This document shows, piece by piece, positions 7,165-15,277 of a stretch of 34,727 bases of DNA (position 1 is its first letter; every line of letters begins with the position of its first letter). Source of the DNA: Spirochaetota bacterium. Lineage in GTDB: Bacteria > Spirochaetota > Spirochaetia > JABEVK01. The position numbers and the translations under genes are program-made. Location of the stretch: contig JAIFLN010000165.1 of the NCBI GenBank assembly GCA_020049045.1, forward strand, positions 1-34,727. Reading direction: 5' to 3'. The notes below the pieces were generated by a model, which made no database searches, was not told the DNA's origin, and worked only from the letters and a program-made list of their open reading frames with translations.

Positions 7165-8868
7165 TCATAGGTGGGTGTCCCACCGTCCGCAGAACGCATC
7201 CACTGGACTGGTTCCCCGGAAGGTATCACGACCGACAAGCTTGTTCACCAGTGAATCCAAAATGGTATCGGTGGAACCGTAGGTATTGATAAAGGTGCGC
7301 ACCCGGGGCACGTCGAGCAGATGGTAGGGGTTTTCTAACGAAATGAACACCGTGGGCACCGAAGTCATATAGATGGGCACATTGGCTCCCATGGGCTGGG
7401 CCCACTCGATGCGCACTACGGTCTGGTTGCTCTTGGTCGACAGGTTGGCTACGTACACCAGCACGTCGTACTTGCCCACCACAGAAGAGGTAGGTGTTGC
7501 CATGCCTTCCATACCCGGAGAAGGAACGTACACATCGATTTGGAACCCTTCGGCCTGGAGCTTCTGCTTCAGCAGCTCGACGGCCCCAACCCTCGCCGAG
7601 TAGGCCACACCGGCCTGTGACTCAATGCCGTAGAACAGAACCCGGGGGTAGCGCTTTGCCGTCAAAGGCAAGACTCCCGACTCCTCTTTGACCAGGGTGA
7701 TGCCCTTGTCGGCGCAGTCGCGGGCCCAGCCCTGATGTTCCTTCGAGGGGAAAGCGCGGGCAGCCTCGTCAACCTTGGGGGCCAGTTGACCGGCTTTGGC
7801 CTTGGCGGGAAGCTTGAGGGCGGCTTTCAGCGCCAGAATGCGGGTGACGGCTTCGTTAAGGCGGTCGTGTGTAATGACGCCGTCCATCACCCCCTTTTTC
7901 ATAAAGGCGTAGTCTTCCTCGAGGTTGCGGGCAAACAGGAACATATCGCAACCAGCGGCAATGGAGGCCGGCACCATCTGGTTTCGGGGCATGGGGATGA
8001 CCATTCCGGCCATGGTGGAGGCGTCGGTCACGATCAGACCGTTGAAGCCCAAGCGCTCGCGCAGCAGGCCGCCCAGCAGTTCGGGGGCCAGCGAAGCCGG
8101 CAGAATGTCTTTGTCCTGAATTCCGGGGCTGAGAACCCTCGACCAGGCGGGCTGTGCAATATGGCCGATCATGCAGGTCATCGCCCCGGCTTCAATGCTG
8201 GCCTTGTACACTTCGCCGAACGATTTGTCCCATTCGTCACAGGTGAGGCTGTTGATGCTGGTGACCAGGTGCTGATCGCGCTCGTCGACACCGTCGCCGG
8301 GAAAATGCTTGATCGAGGCGGCCACGCCGTGGGCCTGCACAGCCTTGACGTAGGCCGCTCCCATGGTTTTGACGCGCTGGGGGTCAGACCCGAAGGTGCG
8401 CAGGTTGGTGATGGGGTTGCGGAAGTTATAGTCGATATCGATGATGGGCGCGAAGGCCCAGTTGGCTCCCACAGCCTTCCCTTCCCGTCCGCAGACAGTG
8501 CCGAGTTTTTCGGCCATGGTCACGTCGCCGGTGGCGGCGATTTCCATGGGCGAACCCAAAAAGGTTCCTTCGGCGATCAGCCCGTTGCCGCCCTTTTCCA
8601 GGTTGGCCGCGATCAGCATGGGAACGGGCGAATGGGTTTGAAGGTAGGCGATGGTCCCCACCACCTCGGCCAGGGGCATGGGACGGCACATCAGTCCGCC
8701 GGGCTGATACTTGCGCAGCATTTCGCCCATCGAGGCCTCGTCGATTTCGCGGGCAATCAGGCAGAACAGCTGTCCGATCTTCTGGTCTTCGGTCATTCCT
8801 GCCAGAGTGGTTTCCACCCAGCGGATTTCTTCTGGGCTCAGGTGAAACGGGGCGGCGTTCAACTTCAT
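7165..8868 (-). CDS. Glycoside hydrolase family 3 protein, beta-N-acetylhexosaminidase (NagZ-like)
   Basis: A 567-aa GH3 enzyme with an N-terminal TIM barrel (about 1-380) and a C-terminal alpha/beta domain (about 390-567). The nucleophile is probably D282 in GLIVTDAS. KHFPGDGVDERDQH (187-200) matches the NagZ motif whose Asp-His pair (D198, H200) serves as acid/base, which points to beta-N-acetylglucosaminidase or hexosaminidase activity rather than beta-glucosidase. No signal peptide is visible, so it should act on imported oligosaccharides or muropeptides in the cytoplasm. The start follows AAGGAAC. It is the first gene of a two-gene operon with pgmB. With the GH88 and heparinase-like genes elsewhere in the window it fits breakdown of uronic-acid/amino-sugar chains. 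Confidence 0.88.
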   Translation of the reverse strand: MKLNAAPFHLSPEEIRWVETTLAGMTEDQKIGQLFCLIAREIDEASMGEMLRKYQPGGLMCRPMPLAEVVGTIAYLQTHSPVPMLIAANLEKGGNGLIAEGTFLGSPMEIAATGDVTMAEKLGTVCGREGKAVGANWAFAPIIDIDYNFRNPITNLRTFGSDPQRVKTMGAAYVKAVQAHGVAASIKHFPGDGVDERDQHLVTSINSLTCDEWDKSFGEVYKASIEAGAMTCMIGHIAQPAWSRVLSPGIQDKDILPASLAPELLGGLLRERLGFNGLIVTDASTMAGMVIPMPRNQMVPASIAAGCDMFLFARNLEEDYAFMKKGVMDGVITHDRLNEAVTRILALKAALKLPAKAKAGQLAPKVDEAARAFPSKEHQGWARDCADKGITLVKEESGVLPLTAKRYPRVLFYGIESQAGVAYSARVGAVELLKQKLQAEGFQIDVYVPSPGMEGMATPTSSVVGKYDVLVYVANLSTKSNQTVVRIEWAQPMGANVPIYMTSVPTVFISLENPYHLLDVPRVRTFINTYGSTDTILDSLVNKLVGRDTFRGTSPVDAFCGRWDTHL

Positions 8869-9067
8869 GATGTTCCTTCTTTGTGAATAAACGTATCAGA
8901 AGACCGTCGGAGGTGGCAACGGCCGTCTCTTGACCCTTCTGGACCAGGACGGCACCGTCACGAGGAAATATCCTTCCGCCGGGGGAACCCGGGCCTACCT
9001 CACCCGCATCCGCATCGAAATCGCTGCGCTTATTCTCCAGAAGAAAACCTTATCGATCCTTAATGGA
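8869..9067. other. 199-bp gap with no confident gene
   Basis: This gap separates the GH3 operon from the GRE operon and presumably holds the GH3 promoter. A + strand open frame from about 8890 runs into the GRE-activase 3' end (track ORF 8930-9184, TTG start). It includes a plausible-looking stretch RKYPSAGGTRAYLTRIRIEI. I recognise no family, there is no good ribosome binding site, and I do not call it a gene. Confidence 0.4.
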
Positions 9068-9835
9068 CTAGGCAATGACGCGGATGGCTTTAGCGCCCTT
9101 GTCTCGGAAGAATTCTCGGTAGGCATCGTTGGTTTCCTGGGGAACATTTTCTTTGGGAAGGCGGGGATCGAGCGGTATACCTAGTTTTTCATACTTGGCG
9201 TTGCCCATGGTGTGCCAGGGGAGGACCTCGATGCCCATCAAGCCAGGGTATCGGGACTCAAGGTTCACAATAGCCTGAAGGTGATCGGTATCGTCGTTGA
9301 GCCCTGGAATCATCGGACAGCGGAGCAGGATATTGGCACCCCGGGCCACCAGAAAATCCAGGGTCTTCAAAATAGGCGCTAACAAACATTCCACGAGGTC
9401 GAGATGTTGCTCAGGGGCCGCCTTATAATCAAACAGGTAGAGGTCAGTAAATTCCAGGCTTCGTTCGTACACGGACAAAGGGCCATAGCCAGTGGTGTCC
9501 AAGGTAGTGTGGATGCCCTCTTCTTTCATCCGGCGAAGGATCTCGAGGGTGAATTCAGGCTGGGCGAGGGGCTCTCCCCCCGACAAGGTGACCCCACCGC
9601 CGCTGAGCTCGTAGTACACCCTGTCCTTGAGGCACTCAGCGACAATCTCATCCACCGACACCACCCGCCCATAGCCCTTTTCGATGAAAAAGCTCTGGGT
9701 TTCGGGATTGTGACACCATACGCAACGCAGGGGGCAGCCTTTGGTGAACACCGTAGTCCGAATTCCGGGACCATCTACCGTCGAGGTCCGGTGGATGTCG
9801 GTGATGATGCCCGTGGAGGCGTTTGTCTCAGCCAT
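9068..9835 (-). CDS. Glycyl-radical enzyme activase (PflA-type radical SAM)
   Basis: A 255-aa radical SAM enzyme that generates the glycyl radical on the GRE encoded immediately upstream. Cluster cysteines are C34, C38 and C41 (GCPLRCVWC), preceded by STVDGPGIRTTVF typical of PFL-activating enzymes. GGGVTLSGGEPL follows near residue 80, then LDTTGY and DLYLFDYKA. It has no ferredoxin insertion, which makes it PflA-like and unlike the activase at the left edge. ATG 9835 overlaps the GRE stop (9830-9828) by eight bases, indicating translational coupling and a dedicated pair. Because PflA-type activases often serve PFL-like or sugar-phosphate GREs, the type does not reveal the substrate. Confidence 0.93.
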   Translation of the reverse strand: MAETNASTGIITDIHRTSTVDGPGIRTTVFTKGCPLRCVWCHNPETQSFFIEKGYGRVVSVDEIVAECLKDRVYYELSGGGVTLSGGEPLAQPEFTLEILRRMKEEGIHTTLDTTGYGPLSVYERSLEFTDLYLFDYKAAPEQHLDLVECLLAPILKTLDFLVARGANILLRCPMIPGLNDDTDHLQAIVNLESRYPGLMGIEVLPWHTMGNAKYEKLGIPLDPRLPKENVPQETNDAYREFFRDKGAKAIRVIA

Positions 9836-12029
9836 GCTCGGTCCGGGAGAGTATCTCCTGTTGGGTAGCCTTGTCCAAGTCGATGAACCGAGCCGAGAAA
9901 CCGCCCACCCGCACCAACAAATTGGCGTAGTTTTCGGGGTGTTCCAAGGCTGCCATCAAGTCCTTGCGGTTGGTGACGGTGACCATGGTCTGGGCCCCGC
10001 CTTGCTTCCAATAGCCGGCGAAGAGGGCGTGGTACAAGTCGCGGTTCTTTTGAGGAAAACTCGATGAGAGTTTGACATTCTGCACGGCTCCGGCGTGGAC
10101 CGAGGGGTCTACCTTGGCCTGACTGTTAAGCAAGGCGGTGAGGCCGTTTTTGTCTGACCCGGCCGAGGCCGAGTTCCCTGGGGCCATTGGCTCACCGTAG
10201 CGACGACCATCGGCAGAGGCCCCCGTGGTTTTTCCCCATAGCGTGTTGTGGTTGTTGTTAATGATGACCACCAGAAAGTGATGAAGGTTTGTCTGTCGTG
10301 CCGCAGCTTGGGTTTCAAGGCAGATATGATTGTCCACTTTCTGCACCATGCTGTCGGCGAGGTCTTCGTCGTTGCCGTACTTGGGGGCGTTCTTGAAGTC
10401 CTCCCGCATGGCCTCAAAGCCTACCCAGTCCGCCCGTAAGGCTGCCAAAACATCGCCTCGGGAGTACTTCTTGAACTTGTAAACCAGCTCGTTCAAGGCG
10501 GTGAGGCTGTCGGCGGTGTTGTTATTGCCGTATGTCTCATTAGTACCCCCCAGATATCGGATTCCTCCCCTTAAAAGAGGCCGTTGACGGGCCACACAAT
10601 CATCGTACAACAGGCTGATCAATGAGAAAGGACATTCTCTACCAGTGGTTTGATAAATGGAACCTTGCCCCAGGGCTCCGGCGTTTACCAGCCACTCGGT
10701 GGTCTTGGTGTAAACCTGCCATAGTTCTTCAAAGGAGGAATACTTCTCGAGGCATCCCAAGTCGGGGGCCATGGCACGTCCTGCTAGGTTTTTTCCGTGG
10801 TTCAGGGCCAATTCGAGGGCCATCTGCAGGTTGATGATGAAGTTTGGGGTGCCGCAACTCTGGTGATCAATGATGTATTCGCCGCAGCCAAAGGGGATGT
10901 ACTGCTCAGCGGTTGCTTGGTCCACTCCGAAGGCCTTGGCTGCCGCTGGAACATTCACATCGTCGTTGTAAAGCATGGGGAAAGTCTTGCCATGGCCGAT
11001 GACATCGTAGGCCTTGGTAAGGAGTTCCGGATTCTGGCCCTGGTAAAAGCGAAGGGTCAGCTGGGGCAGTGGCAGGCTGAGGCTGTCGGTGGTCTCAATG
11101 GCTAGCAAGGCAAACCGGTCAGCGGAGGCCTCGTTGGCCCGACCCTTGCCACCCACGATGATCCGGGCGTCCCAATGCGCGATTTCCTCTTCCAAAATGG
11201 TGTAGAAGTTCTGCATCAACTCCAAGGCTTCTGACCACAACAGCGAACCCGAATCCAAATCTTGGCATAGAAGGGGACCCAGGGCGATGTCGAGCCGGCC
11301 AAAATTGATGGTCCCGGTGATGGTTTGCACCCCTAGCACCAACTGAAGACCTTCGTGGAAACTCTGAGGCGCATGTTCCGTCAGACCCTGGAGTACCTCT
11401 TGTAGCCGAAGGGACCGGGGCGTTTCGGGGAGCTTGGCCGCTTCGGCCCTCCAATGGAGCAAACACCGGCTCAGGCGTTTGACCGAGGCAAGGGTGGCTT
11501 CGAGGAACTGGCGGCCCTCGTCGTCCCTGGTCTTTTCCAGCGCCGTGGTGACCAGTTCTTCCAGGCCGGGAACACCGAGGTTGACGAGTTTACCGTAATC
11601 GAGTTGAAGACCGGCAATCCGGAACAGAGCGTAACCGGGACTGCTCAAATCCCCGTTGCCTCCCCCATACTGCAGGGGCAAACGCTCCCGGACTAACGCC
11701 GGAAACTCTCGCCAACACTGAGCGGCGGTGGCTTCCTTGTCCCAAAAATCCCGGAGCTCGTTCCAGTGTTCCTGGGGACCAGAACACGCGGCGGAGTTGA
11801 AATAGTAGCCCATGCCGCCATACTGGGGCGAATAGCCCACCTCGGGGTACAAACGCTTGCCGCAGAGCCAGTCGGTGGCCCGGGGTGAGACAAGAACCGC
11901 CGGGAATTGGACATCTTCACACAGTTGCTCCCGAAGGTAGGCGTTGTGTCTCGAACCTTCTTGGTAAGCCCGGGTAAAGTTGAGGGCGTATTCGAGTCCT
12001 AAGACATCGAGGGGTCGGTTGGTTGCCAT
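9828..12029 (-). CDS. Glycyl radical enzyme of unassigned substrate (GCGE active-site motif)
   Basis: Oxygen-sensitive radical enzyme with the PFL-like fold. Numbering uses the track's 750-codon frame (TTG 12080). The glycyl-radical loop is VRVGGFSARF with G727. The thiyl-radical Cys is C399 in YIPFGCGEYII, followed two residues later by Glu, the C-x-E arrangement of non-PFL GREs that perform eliminations (usually GCVE). PFL itself has adjacent cysteines, so this is not pyruvate formate-lyase. I chose ATG 12029 (MATNRPLDVLG), giving about 733 aa. No start has a Shine-Dalgarno sequence, and ATG 12071 or TTG 12080 remain possible. The operon is GRE then activase. A divergent AraC gene and a heparinase-like gene lie next to it, suggesting a sugar-derived substrate. 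E. coli YbiW and PflD, as I recall, open anhydrohexitol phosphates, which shows such chemistry exists; assignment here would be speculation. Confidence 0.93.
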   Translation of the reverse strand: MATNRPLDVLGLEYALNFTRAYQEGSRHNAYLREQLCEDVQFPAVLVSPRATDWLCGKRLYPEVGYSPQYGGMGYYFNSAACSGPQEHWNELRDFWDKEATAAQCWREFPALVRERLPLQYGGGNGDLSSPGYALFRIAGLQLDYGKLVNLGVPGLEELVTTALEKTRDDEGRQFLEATLASVKRLSRCLLHWRAEAAKLPETPRSLRLQEVLQGLTEHAPQSFHEGLQLVLGVQTITGTINFGRLDIALGPLLCQDLDSGSLLWSEALELMQNFYTILEEEIAHWDARIIVGGKGRANEASADRFALLAIETTDSLSLPLPQLTLRFYQGQNPELLTKAYDVIGHGKTFPMLYNDDVNVPAAAKAFGVDQATAEQYIPFGCGEYIIDHQSCGTPNFIINLQMALELALNHGKNLAGRAMAPDLGCLEKYSSFEELWQVYTKTTEWLVNAGALGQGSIYQTTGRECPFSLISLLYDDCVARQRPLLRGGIRYLGGTNETYGNNNTADSLTALNELVYKFKKYSRGDVLAALRADWVGFEAMREDFKNAPKYGNDEDLADSMVQKVDNHICLETQAAARQTNLHHFLVVIINNNHNTLWGKTTGASADGRRYGEPMAPGNSASAGSDKNGLTALLNSQAKVDPSVHAGAVQNVKLSSSFPQKNRDLYHALFAGYWKQGGAQTMVTVTNRKDLMAALEHPENYANLLVRVGGFSARFIDLDKATQQEILSRTEHG

Positions 12030-12037
12030 GGTTTCAA

Positions 12038-12077
12038 CACTAGTGCGGAAATATGATGTCGTCCTGTACATTAGTGC
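12038..12077. promoter_or_regulatory. Direct repeat in the GRE/araC divergent promoter, candidate AraC operator
   Basis: CA(C/T)TAGTGC occurs at 12038-12046 and 12069-12077, 31 bp apart or about three helical turns, in the same orientation. Tandem half-sites on one helix face are typical for AraC-family regulators, and such a gene starts at 12112. A -10-like TAAAAT precedes the AraC ribosome binding site without a good -35, consistent with activator dependence. Confidence 0.4.
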
Positions 12078-12111
12078 CAAAAAACTGTATTAAAATGATG
12101 CAGGAGTGTCT

Positions 12112-12951
12112 ATGCGTCATCTTTCTTGGGAAGAAATTCAACTCCCGGGTTCGGTGTTTCACCTTTCACTGACCACCTACAAGCCCCACGAGAGGTTCCC
12201 CCTCCACGACCACAACTTCGGGGAATTGACCTTGATCGGTTCAGGCCAGGGGTGGCAACTTTTGAATGGACAAAGAGACGAGCTGGTACCAGGGTGTCTC
12301 TGGATGATCCGCCCCACCGACCAGCACCTGTTGGTGGCGGGGCCCCAGGGGCTGGAGGTTCTCAATTGTGCCTTTCCTGTTGGCCTTGCCCTTGAGTTGG
12401 AAGACCGGTATTTTCCCGGTGAAAACGGCTACTTCCGCTCCACCGAGACCCAACCGTGTTCGCAAGTCCTGGCCGGAGAAACCTTGGTGAGGTCGGTGAA
12501 CCTGTTTCACCAGAACGCGGGCAAAAACCGGACACTTTTCGAGTTGCACCACCTGCTCCTCAATTTCTACTCCATCCTTCGATTTCCCTACTCGGATTCA
12601 CTCATCATGGGTGCCCCCGATTGGTTGCGTCACGCCTGTCTCGAGGTTCGCAACCCAGAAGACCTCATCCAAGGTCTTCCCCGGTTTTTCTTCCTTGCCG
12701 GACGCTCCCCCGAACATGTCTCTCGCGAAATGAAGCGTCTGATGGGGAAAACCCCTACCGAGTTCCTCAACGAATTAAGACTGGACCGGGCGTCCCAGCT
12801 GCTGTGCACCACCGCCCTGGGCACCCTGGAGGTGTCCCTGGAGTGCGGCTTTGAGAATCTCAGCTGGTTCCACAGGCTGTTCAAAAGTCGCTTCGGGGTC
12901 ACCCCGTTGCAGTACCGCAAACGGGGCGCCGCAGCGATGGCGAATAGTTGA
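12112..12951 (+). CDS. AraC-family transcriptional regulator with N-terminal cupin domain
   Basis: A 279-aa DNA-binding regulator. The N-terminal cupin includes RFPLHDHNFGELTLI and PGCLWMIRPTDQHLL. The C-terminal pair of helix-turn-helices spans about 185-275: PEHVSREMKRLMGKTPTEFLNELRL, then LGTLEVSLECGFENLSWFHRLFKSRFGVTPLQYR. The overall plan resembles the ChbR group that senses chitobiose-type sugars, but the ligand is not established. ATG 12112 is preceded by AGGAG at suitable spacing; the track's GTG at 12106 is less likely. It is divergent from the GRE operon and directly upstream of the small acidic protein and heparinase-like genes, so it probably controls both sides. Confidence 0.9.
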   Translation: MRHLSWEEIQLPGSVFHLSLTTYKPHERFPLHDHNFGELTLIGSGQGWQLLNGQRDELVPGCLWMIRPTDQHLLVAGPQGLEVLNCAFPVGLALELEDRYFPGENGYFRSTETQPCSQVLAGETLVRSVNLFHQNAGKNRTLFELHHLLLNFYSILRFPYSDSLIMGAPDWLRHACLEVRNPEDLIQGLPRFFFLAGRSPEHVSREMKRLMGKTPTEFLNELRLDRASQLLCTTALGTLEVSLECGFENLSWFHRLFKSRFGVTPLQYRKRGAAAMANS

Positions 12952-12965
12952 CCGCGCAACGATCA

Positions 12966-12986
12966 TCCTGAATTCGTTGTTCAGGA
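12966..12986 (+). promoter_or_regulatory. Hairpin that overlaps the ribosome binding site of the 77-aa protein gene
   Basis: TCCTGAA (12966-12972) pairs perfectly with TTCAGGA (12980-12986) over a 7-base loop. The 3' arm includes the first bases of the AGGAGG ribosome binding site of the gene at 12995, so folding would limit ribosome access. There is no T-run, so it is not a terminator. Confidence 0.4.
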
Positions 12987-12994
12987 GGAAACCC

Positions 12995-13228
12995 ATGGCC
13001 ACCATTCTCACCTTGATCCCCTGGGAAGCAGCTTCATGGCCCAACATCTGGGGCTACCGATCCCTTTGCACCTTCTCTCCCGGTGCCACCCTGTTGGGCT
13101 TGCTGGTTTGGAGCACCGTGGTGTGGGCCGACGCAAAAGCCCGTTCCACCGACGCCTCCACCGCAGCGACCGAGCTCGAAGATGAGGACGAGGACGAGGA
13201 CGAAGAAGAGGATTATCGGAGATATTGA
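12995..13228 (+). CDS. Small single-span membrane protein with acidic tail (unknown function)
   Basis: A 77-aa protein of unrecognised family. It starts MATILTLIPWEAASWPNIWG after a strong AGGAGG, so I trust this start over the track's 12851. One hydrophobic helix lies at about 29-45 (PGATLLGLLVWSTVVWA), followed by a low-complexity acidic tail of alternating Asp and Glu (about 60-73) and a terminal YRRY. The Trp/Pro-rich N-terminus with a Cys at 25 looks specific rather than random. Positive charge around Arg22 and an acidic C-terminus leave topology uncertain. It is 43 bases downstream of the AraC gene and 228 bases upstream of the heparinase-like gene. Possible roles include a transporter or enzyme membrane anchor or a cation-binding peptide; I cannot choose. 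Confidence 0.6.
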   Translation: MATILTLIPWEAASWPNIWGYRSLCTFSPGATLLGLLVWSTVVWADAKARSTDASTAATELEDEDEDEDEEEDYRRY

Positions 13229-13456
13229 GAACGGGAAGTAAAAGATCTCCCATGGGGATTTCTACGCGGCGAGGCCAGCAGCCTGAAAGTCTTCTTCACT
13301 CAGGGCTCCTATGATTCGATCAGATTTCAGCCCTGGTAAAGGTTGGTTTCGGGACCATAAAAGATTATTCCACGGCACAAAACGAACGTCTCGACCTCAG
13401 AGGCCCTTCGGGGTAAGCTGAGAGGATTCAAACCATGCCCCTATGGAGATGCCCCC
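13229..13456. other. 228-bp leader region of the heparinase-like gene
   Basis: No gene is supported here. CTCAG (13396-13400) pairs with CTGAG (13418-13422) around an inner GCCC-TTCG-GGGT stem with a UUCG-type tetraloop, so the 5' leader may be structured. GGAG lies about nine bases before ATG 13457. I see no clear terminator after the small protein gene, so the two may be co-transcribed. Confidence 0.35.
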
Positions 13457-15277
13457 ATGCTCTCACTCTTTCAGAATCTCGAAGCAACCCTCAAATCCCC
13501 TTCGTCCCAGCCGATTCTGTCAGAAGCGCTCGAGGCAACCACTTGGGATCGCCTTCGCCGGACAAGCTTTGGCCAACAAAAACTGGCGGACCTGTTCGAC
13601 ACCGCCGAAAAACTGCTCCAGCAACCCTTCGAACCCAACACGTTCCAGCACTTTATGCGCTACTACCGGGACGGCGACCGTCTGGACTACGAAACCCGGT
13701 ACTTTAACCAGAGGCAGAAGCTCGAAACCTACGCCCTCGCCATCTTGGCCGGTGGTGAGACGAAATACCTGACGGCCCTGGAAAACTGCCTCTGGGCCAT
13801 TTGCGATGAGTATTCGTGGTGTTTTCCGGCCCACATGCCGCTCCAACCTGCCGAAGGCCAGTGGGACCACCGCCACTTCGTCGACCTGTTTGCCTCCGAA
13901 ACGGCCTTCGCTCTTTCCGAAATCCGAAACCTGTTGGGCCATCGGTTGGCCCCCGAGTTGTGTCACCGAATCAAGCGGGAGGTTCTAGACCGGGTGGTCG
14001 ATTCGTGGGCCGACAACACCTTTGACTACCAATGGAGTTCGACTACCAGCAACTGGGCGGCCGTCTGCGCCGGCAGTGTGGGGGCAGCGGCTTTGTATCT
14101 GGTCGAAGACCCTCGGCGACTGGCAGCCATCCTTACCAAGCTGGCGGGTCCCCTGTCCCACTACCTCGAGGGGTTTGCCGAAGACGGAGCCTGCACCGAG
14201 GGTATGGGGTATTGGATTTACGGGTTTTCGTTCTACGTGTCGTTTGCCGACCTTTTGGCCCGGCGTACCGGCGGCCGGGTCGATTTGCTGCGCGCCCCCC
14301 TGGTGAAGGCCAAGATCGAAGCCATCTGTCTTTTTCCCCAGCGCAGCCGGCTATTTGGCCGGGCTTTGGTCTCCTTTGCCGACTCCTTTCCACCCTACCG
14401 TTATCCCCTGGGGGTGAGTTCTTACCTGGCGGGATTTGTTCCTGGTATGAAGCTTCCGGGGCTAGAAGTGGCCGAAACTTTGGTAGAGGACCATGCCCGA
14501 CGCTGGTGCAAGCATGTGCGGGATTTTGTCTGGTTCAACCCCGACGCTCCACTGATGAACGAAGAGACCACCGACGGACACCACTACTTCCCCGACGCCC
14601 AATGGTTGGTGGTCCGCAAGGCGGGTCAGCCCTCGTTTGGCTTCGCGGCTAAGGGGGGGCACAACGAGGAACCCCACAACCACAACGACATTGGCTCGTT
14701 CCTCCTGGTGCGAGGGCAAGATACTTTTCTAGCAGACCTGGGGGCAGGTCTGTACGATCGAGCCTACTTTGGACCGGGGCGGTATGATCTCTTGGTCAAC
14801 GCCTCAAGGGGACATTCGGTTCCCCTGATTGATGGGGTGGAACAAGCTTTTGGCAAGAGTTTTGCCGCGAAACAGACCCGACACCGGCACGATGGCGATG
14901 ACCATGAGTTTTCTATGGACTTGGCCGGGGCCTACCCCGTGGGACCTCAAAGCCTGATTCGCACCTTTGGGGTGAACACCGGTCCCCTTCCCTGGCTCAA
15001 GCTGAAAGACACCTATGATTTCCCAACCTCGGGGTTCCACACCCTGAGGGAGCGGTTTGTCACCGAACTCGAAGTCACCAAAACGGACTCGTCCTCGGTT
15101 GTCATCCAGGGAATTCAAGGCATCCTCACTCTCAAGGCCGACCGTCCCCCCACCCGCATCGAGGTAGTCGTCGAGCACTACCTGGAACACCACGGAGCAT
15201 CGGTACCGGTTTGGCTGGTGGATTTTGTCTATGAAGAAACCGCGAGCCATTGGGAACTCTCGTTTGAGTTCTCCTAA
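13457..15277 (+). CDS. Heparinase II/III family protein, cytoplasmic
   Basis: A 606-aa polysaccharide-lyase-type protein: an alpha/alpha-toroid (about 60-370) followed by the Heparinase II/III beta-sandwich domain (about 375-600). Diagnostic segments are TSNWAAVCAGSVGAA (197-211), EDGACTEGMGYWIYG (242-256) with probable catalytic Tyr, GGHNEEPHNHNDIGSF (400-415), the signature His-rich loop, and NASRGHSVPLIDG (448-460). Relatives cleave uronic-acid-containing chains by beta-elimination, leaving unsaturated ends. There is no signal peptide, unlike secreted lyases, so it probably works on imported oligosaccharides. GH88 at 27928 is the expected next enzyme. Its stop overlaps the stop of the convergent MFS gene by four bases. 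Confidence 0.88.
   Translation: MLSLFQNLEATLKSPSSQPILSEALEATTWDRLRRTSFGQQKLADLFDTAEKLLQQPFEPNTFQHFMRYYRDGDRLDYETRYFNQRQKLETYALAILAGGETKYLTALENCLWAICDEYSWCFPAHMPLQPAEGQWDHRHFVDLFASETAFALSEIRNLLGHRLAPELCHRIKREVLDRVVDSWADNTFDYQWSSTTSNWAAVCAGSVGAAALYLVEDPRRLAAILTKLAGPLSHYLEGFAEDGACTEGMGYWIYGFSFYVSFADLLARRTGGRVDLLRAPLVKAKIEAICLFPQRSRLFGRALVSFADSFPPYRYPLGVSSYLAGFVPGMKLPGLEVAETLVEDHARRWCKHVRDFVWFNPDAPLMNEETTDGHHYFPDAQWLVVRKAGQPSFGFAAKGGHNEEPHNHNDIGSFLLVRGQDTFLADLGAGLYDRAYFGPGRYDLLVNASRGHSVPLIDGVEQAFGKSFAAKQTRHRHDGDDHEFSMDLAGAYPVGPQSLIRTFGVNTGPLPWLKLKDTYDFPTSGFHTLRERFVTELEVTKTDSSSVVIQGIQGILTLKADRPPTRIEVVVEHYLEHHGASVPVWLVDFVYEETASHWELSFEFS

Noticed and set aside
7735-8886. Plus-strand ORF of 383 aa
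   Set aside because: Antisense to the GH3 gene, whose catalytic motifs are intact; composition is that of a shadow.
9828-12080. Annotation as pyruvate formate-lyase (pflB)
   Set aside because: The adjacent Cys-Cys of PFL is absent; the active site is GCGE, so a different reaction is expected.
13165-13215. GA-rich repeat gaggacgaggacgaggac as a microsatellite or repeat element
   Set aside because: It is simply the Asp/Glu tail of the 77-aa protein, in frame with a good start.
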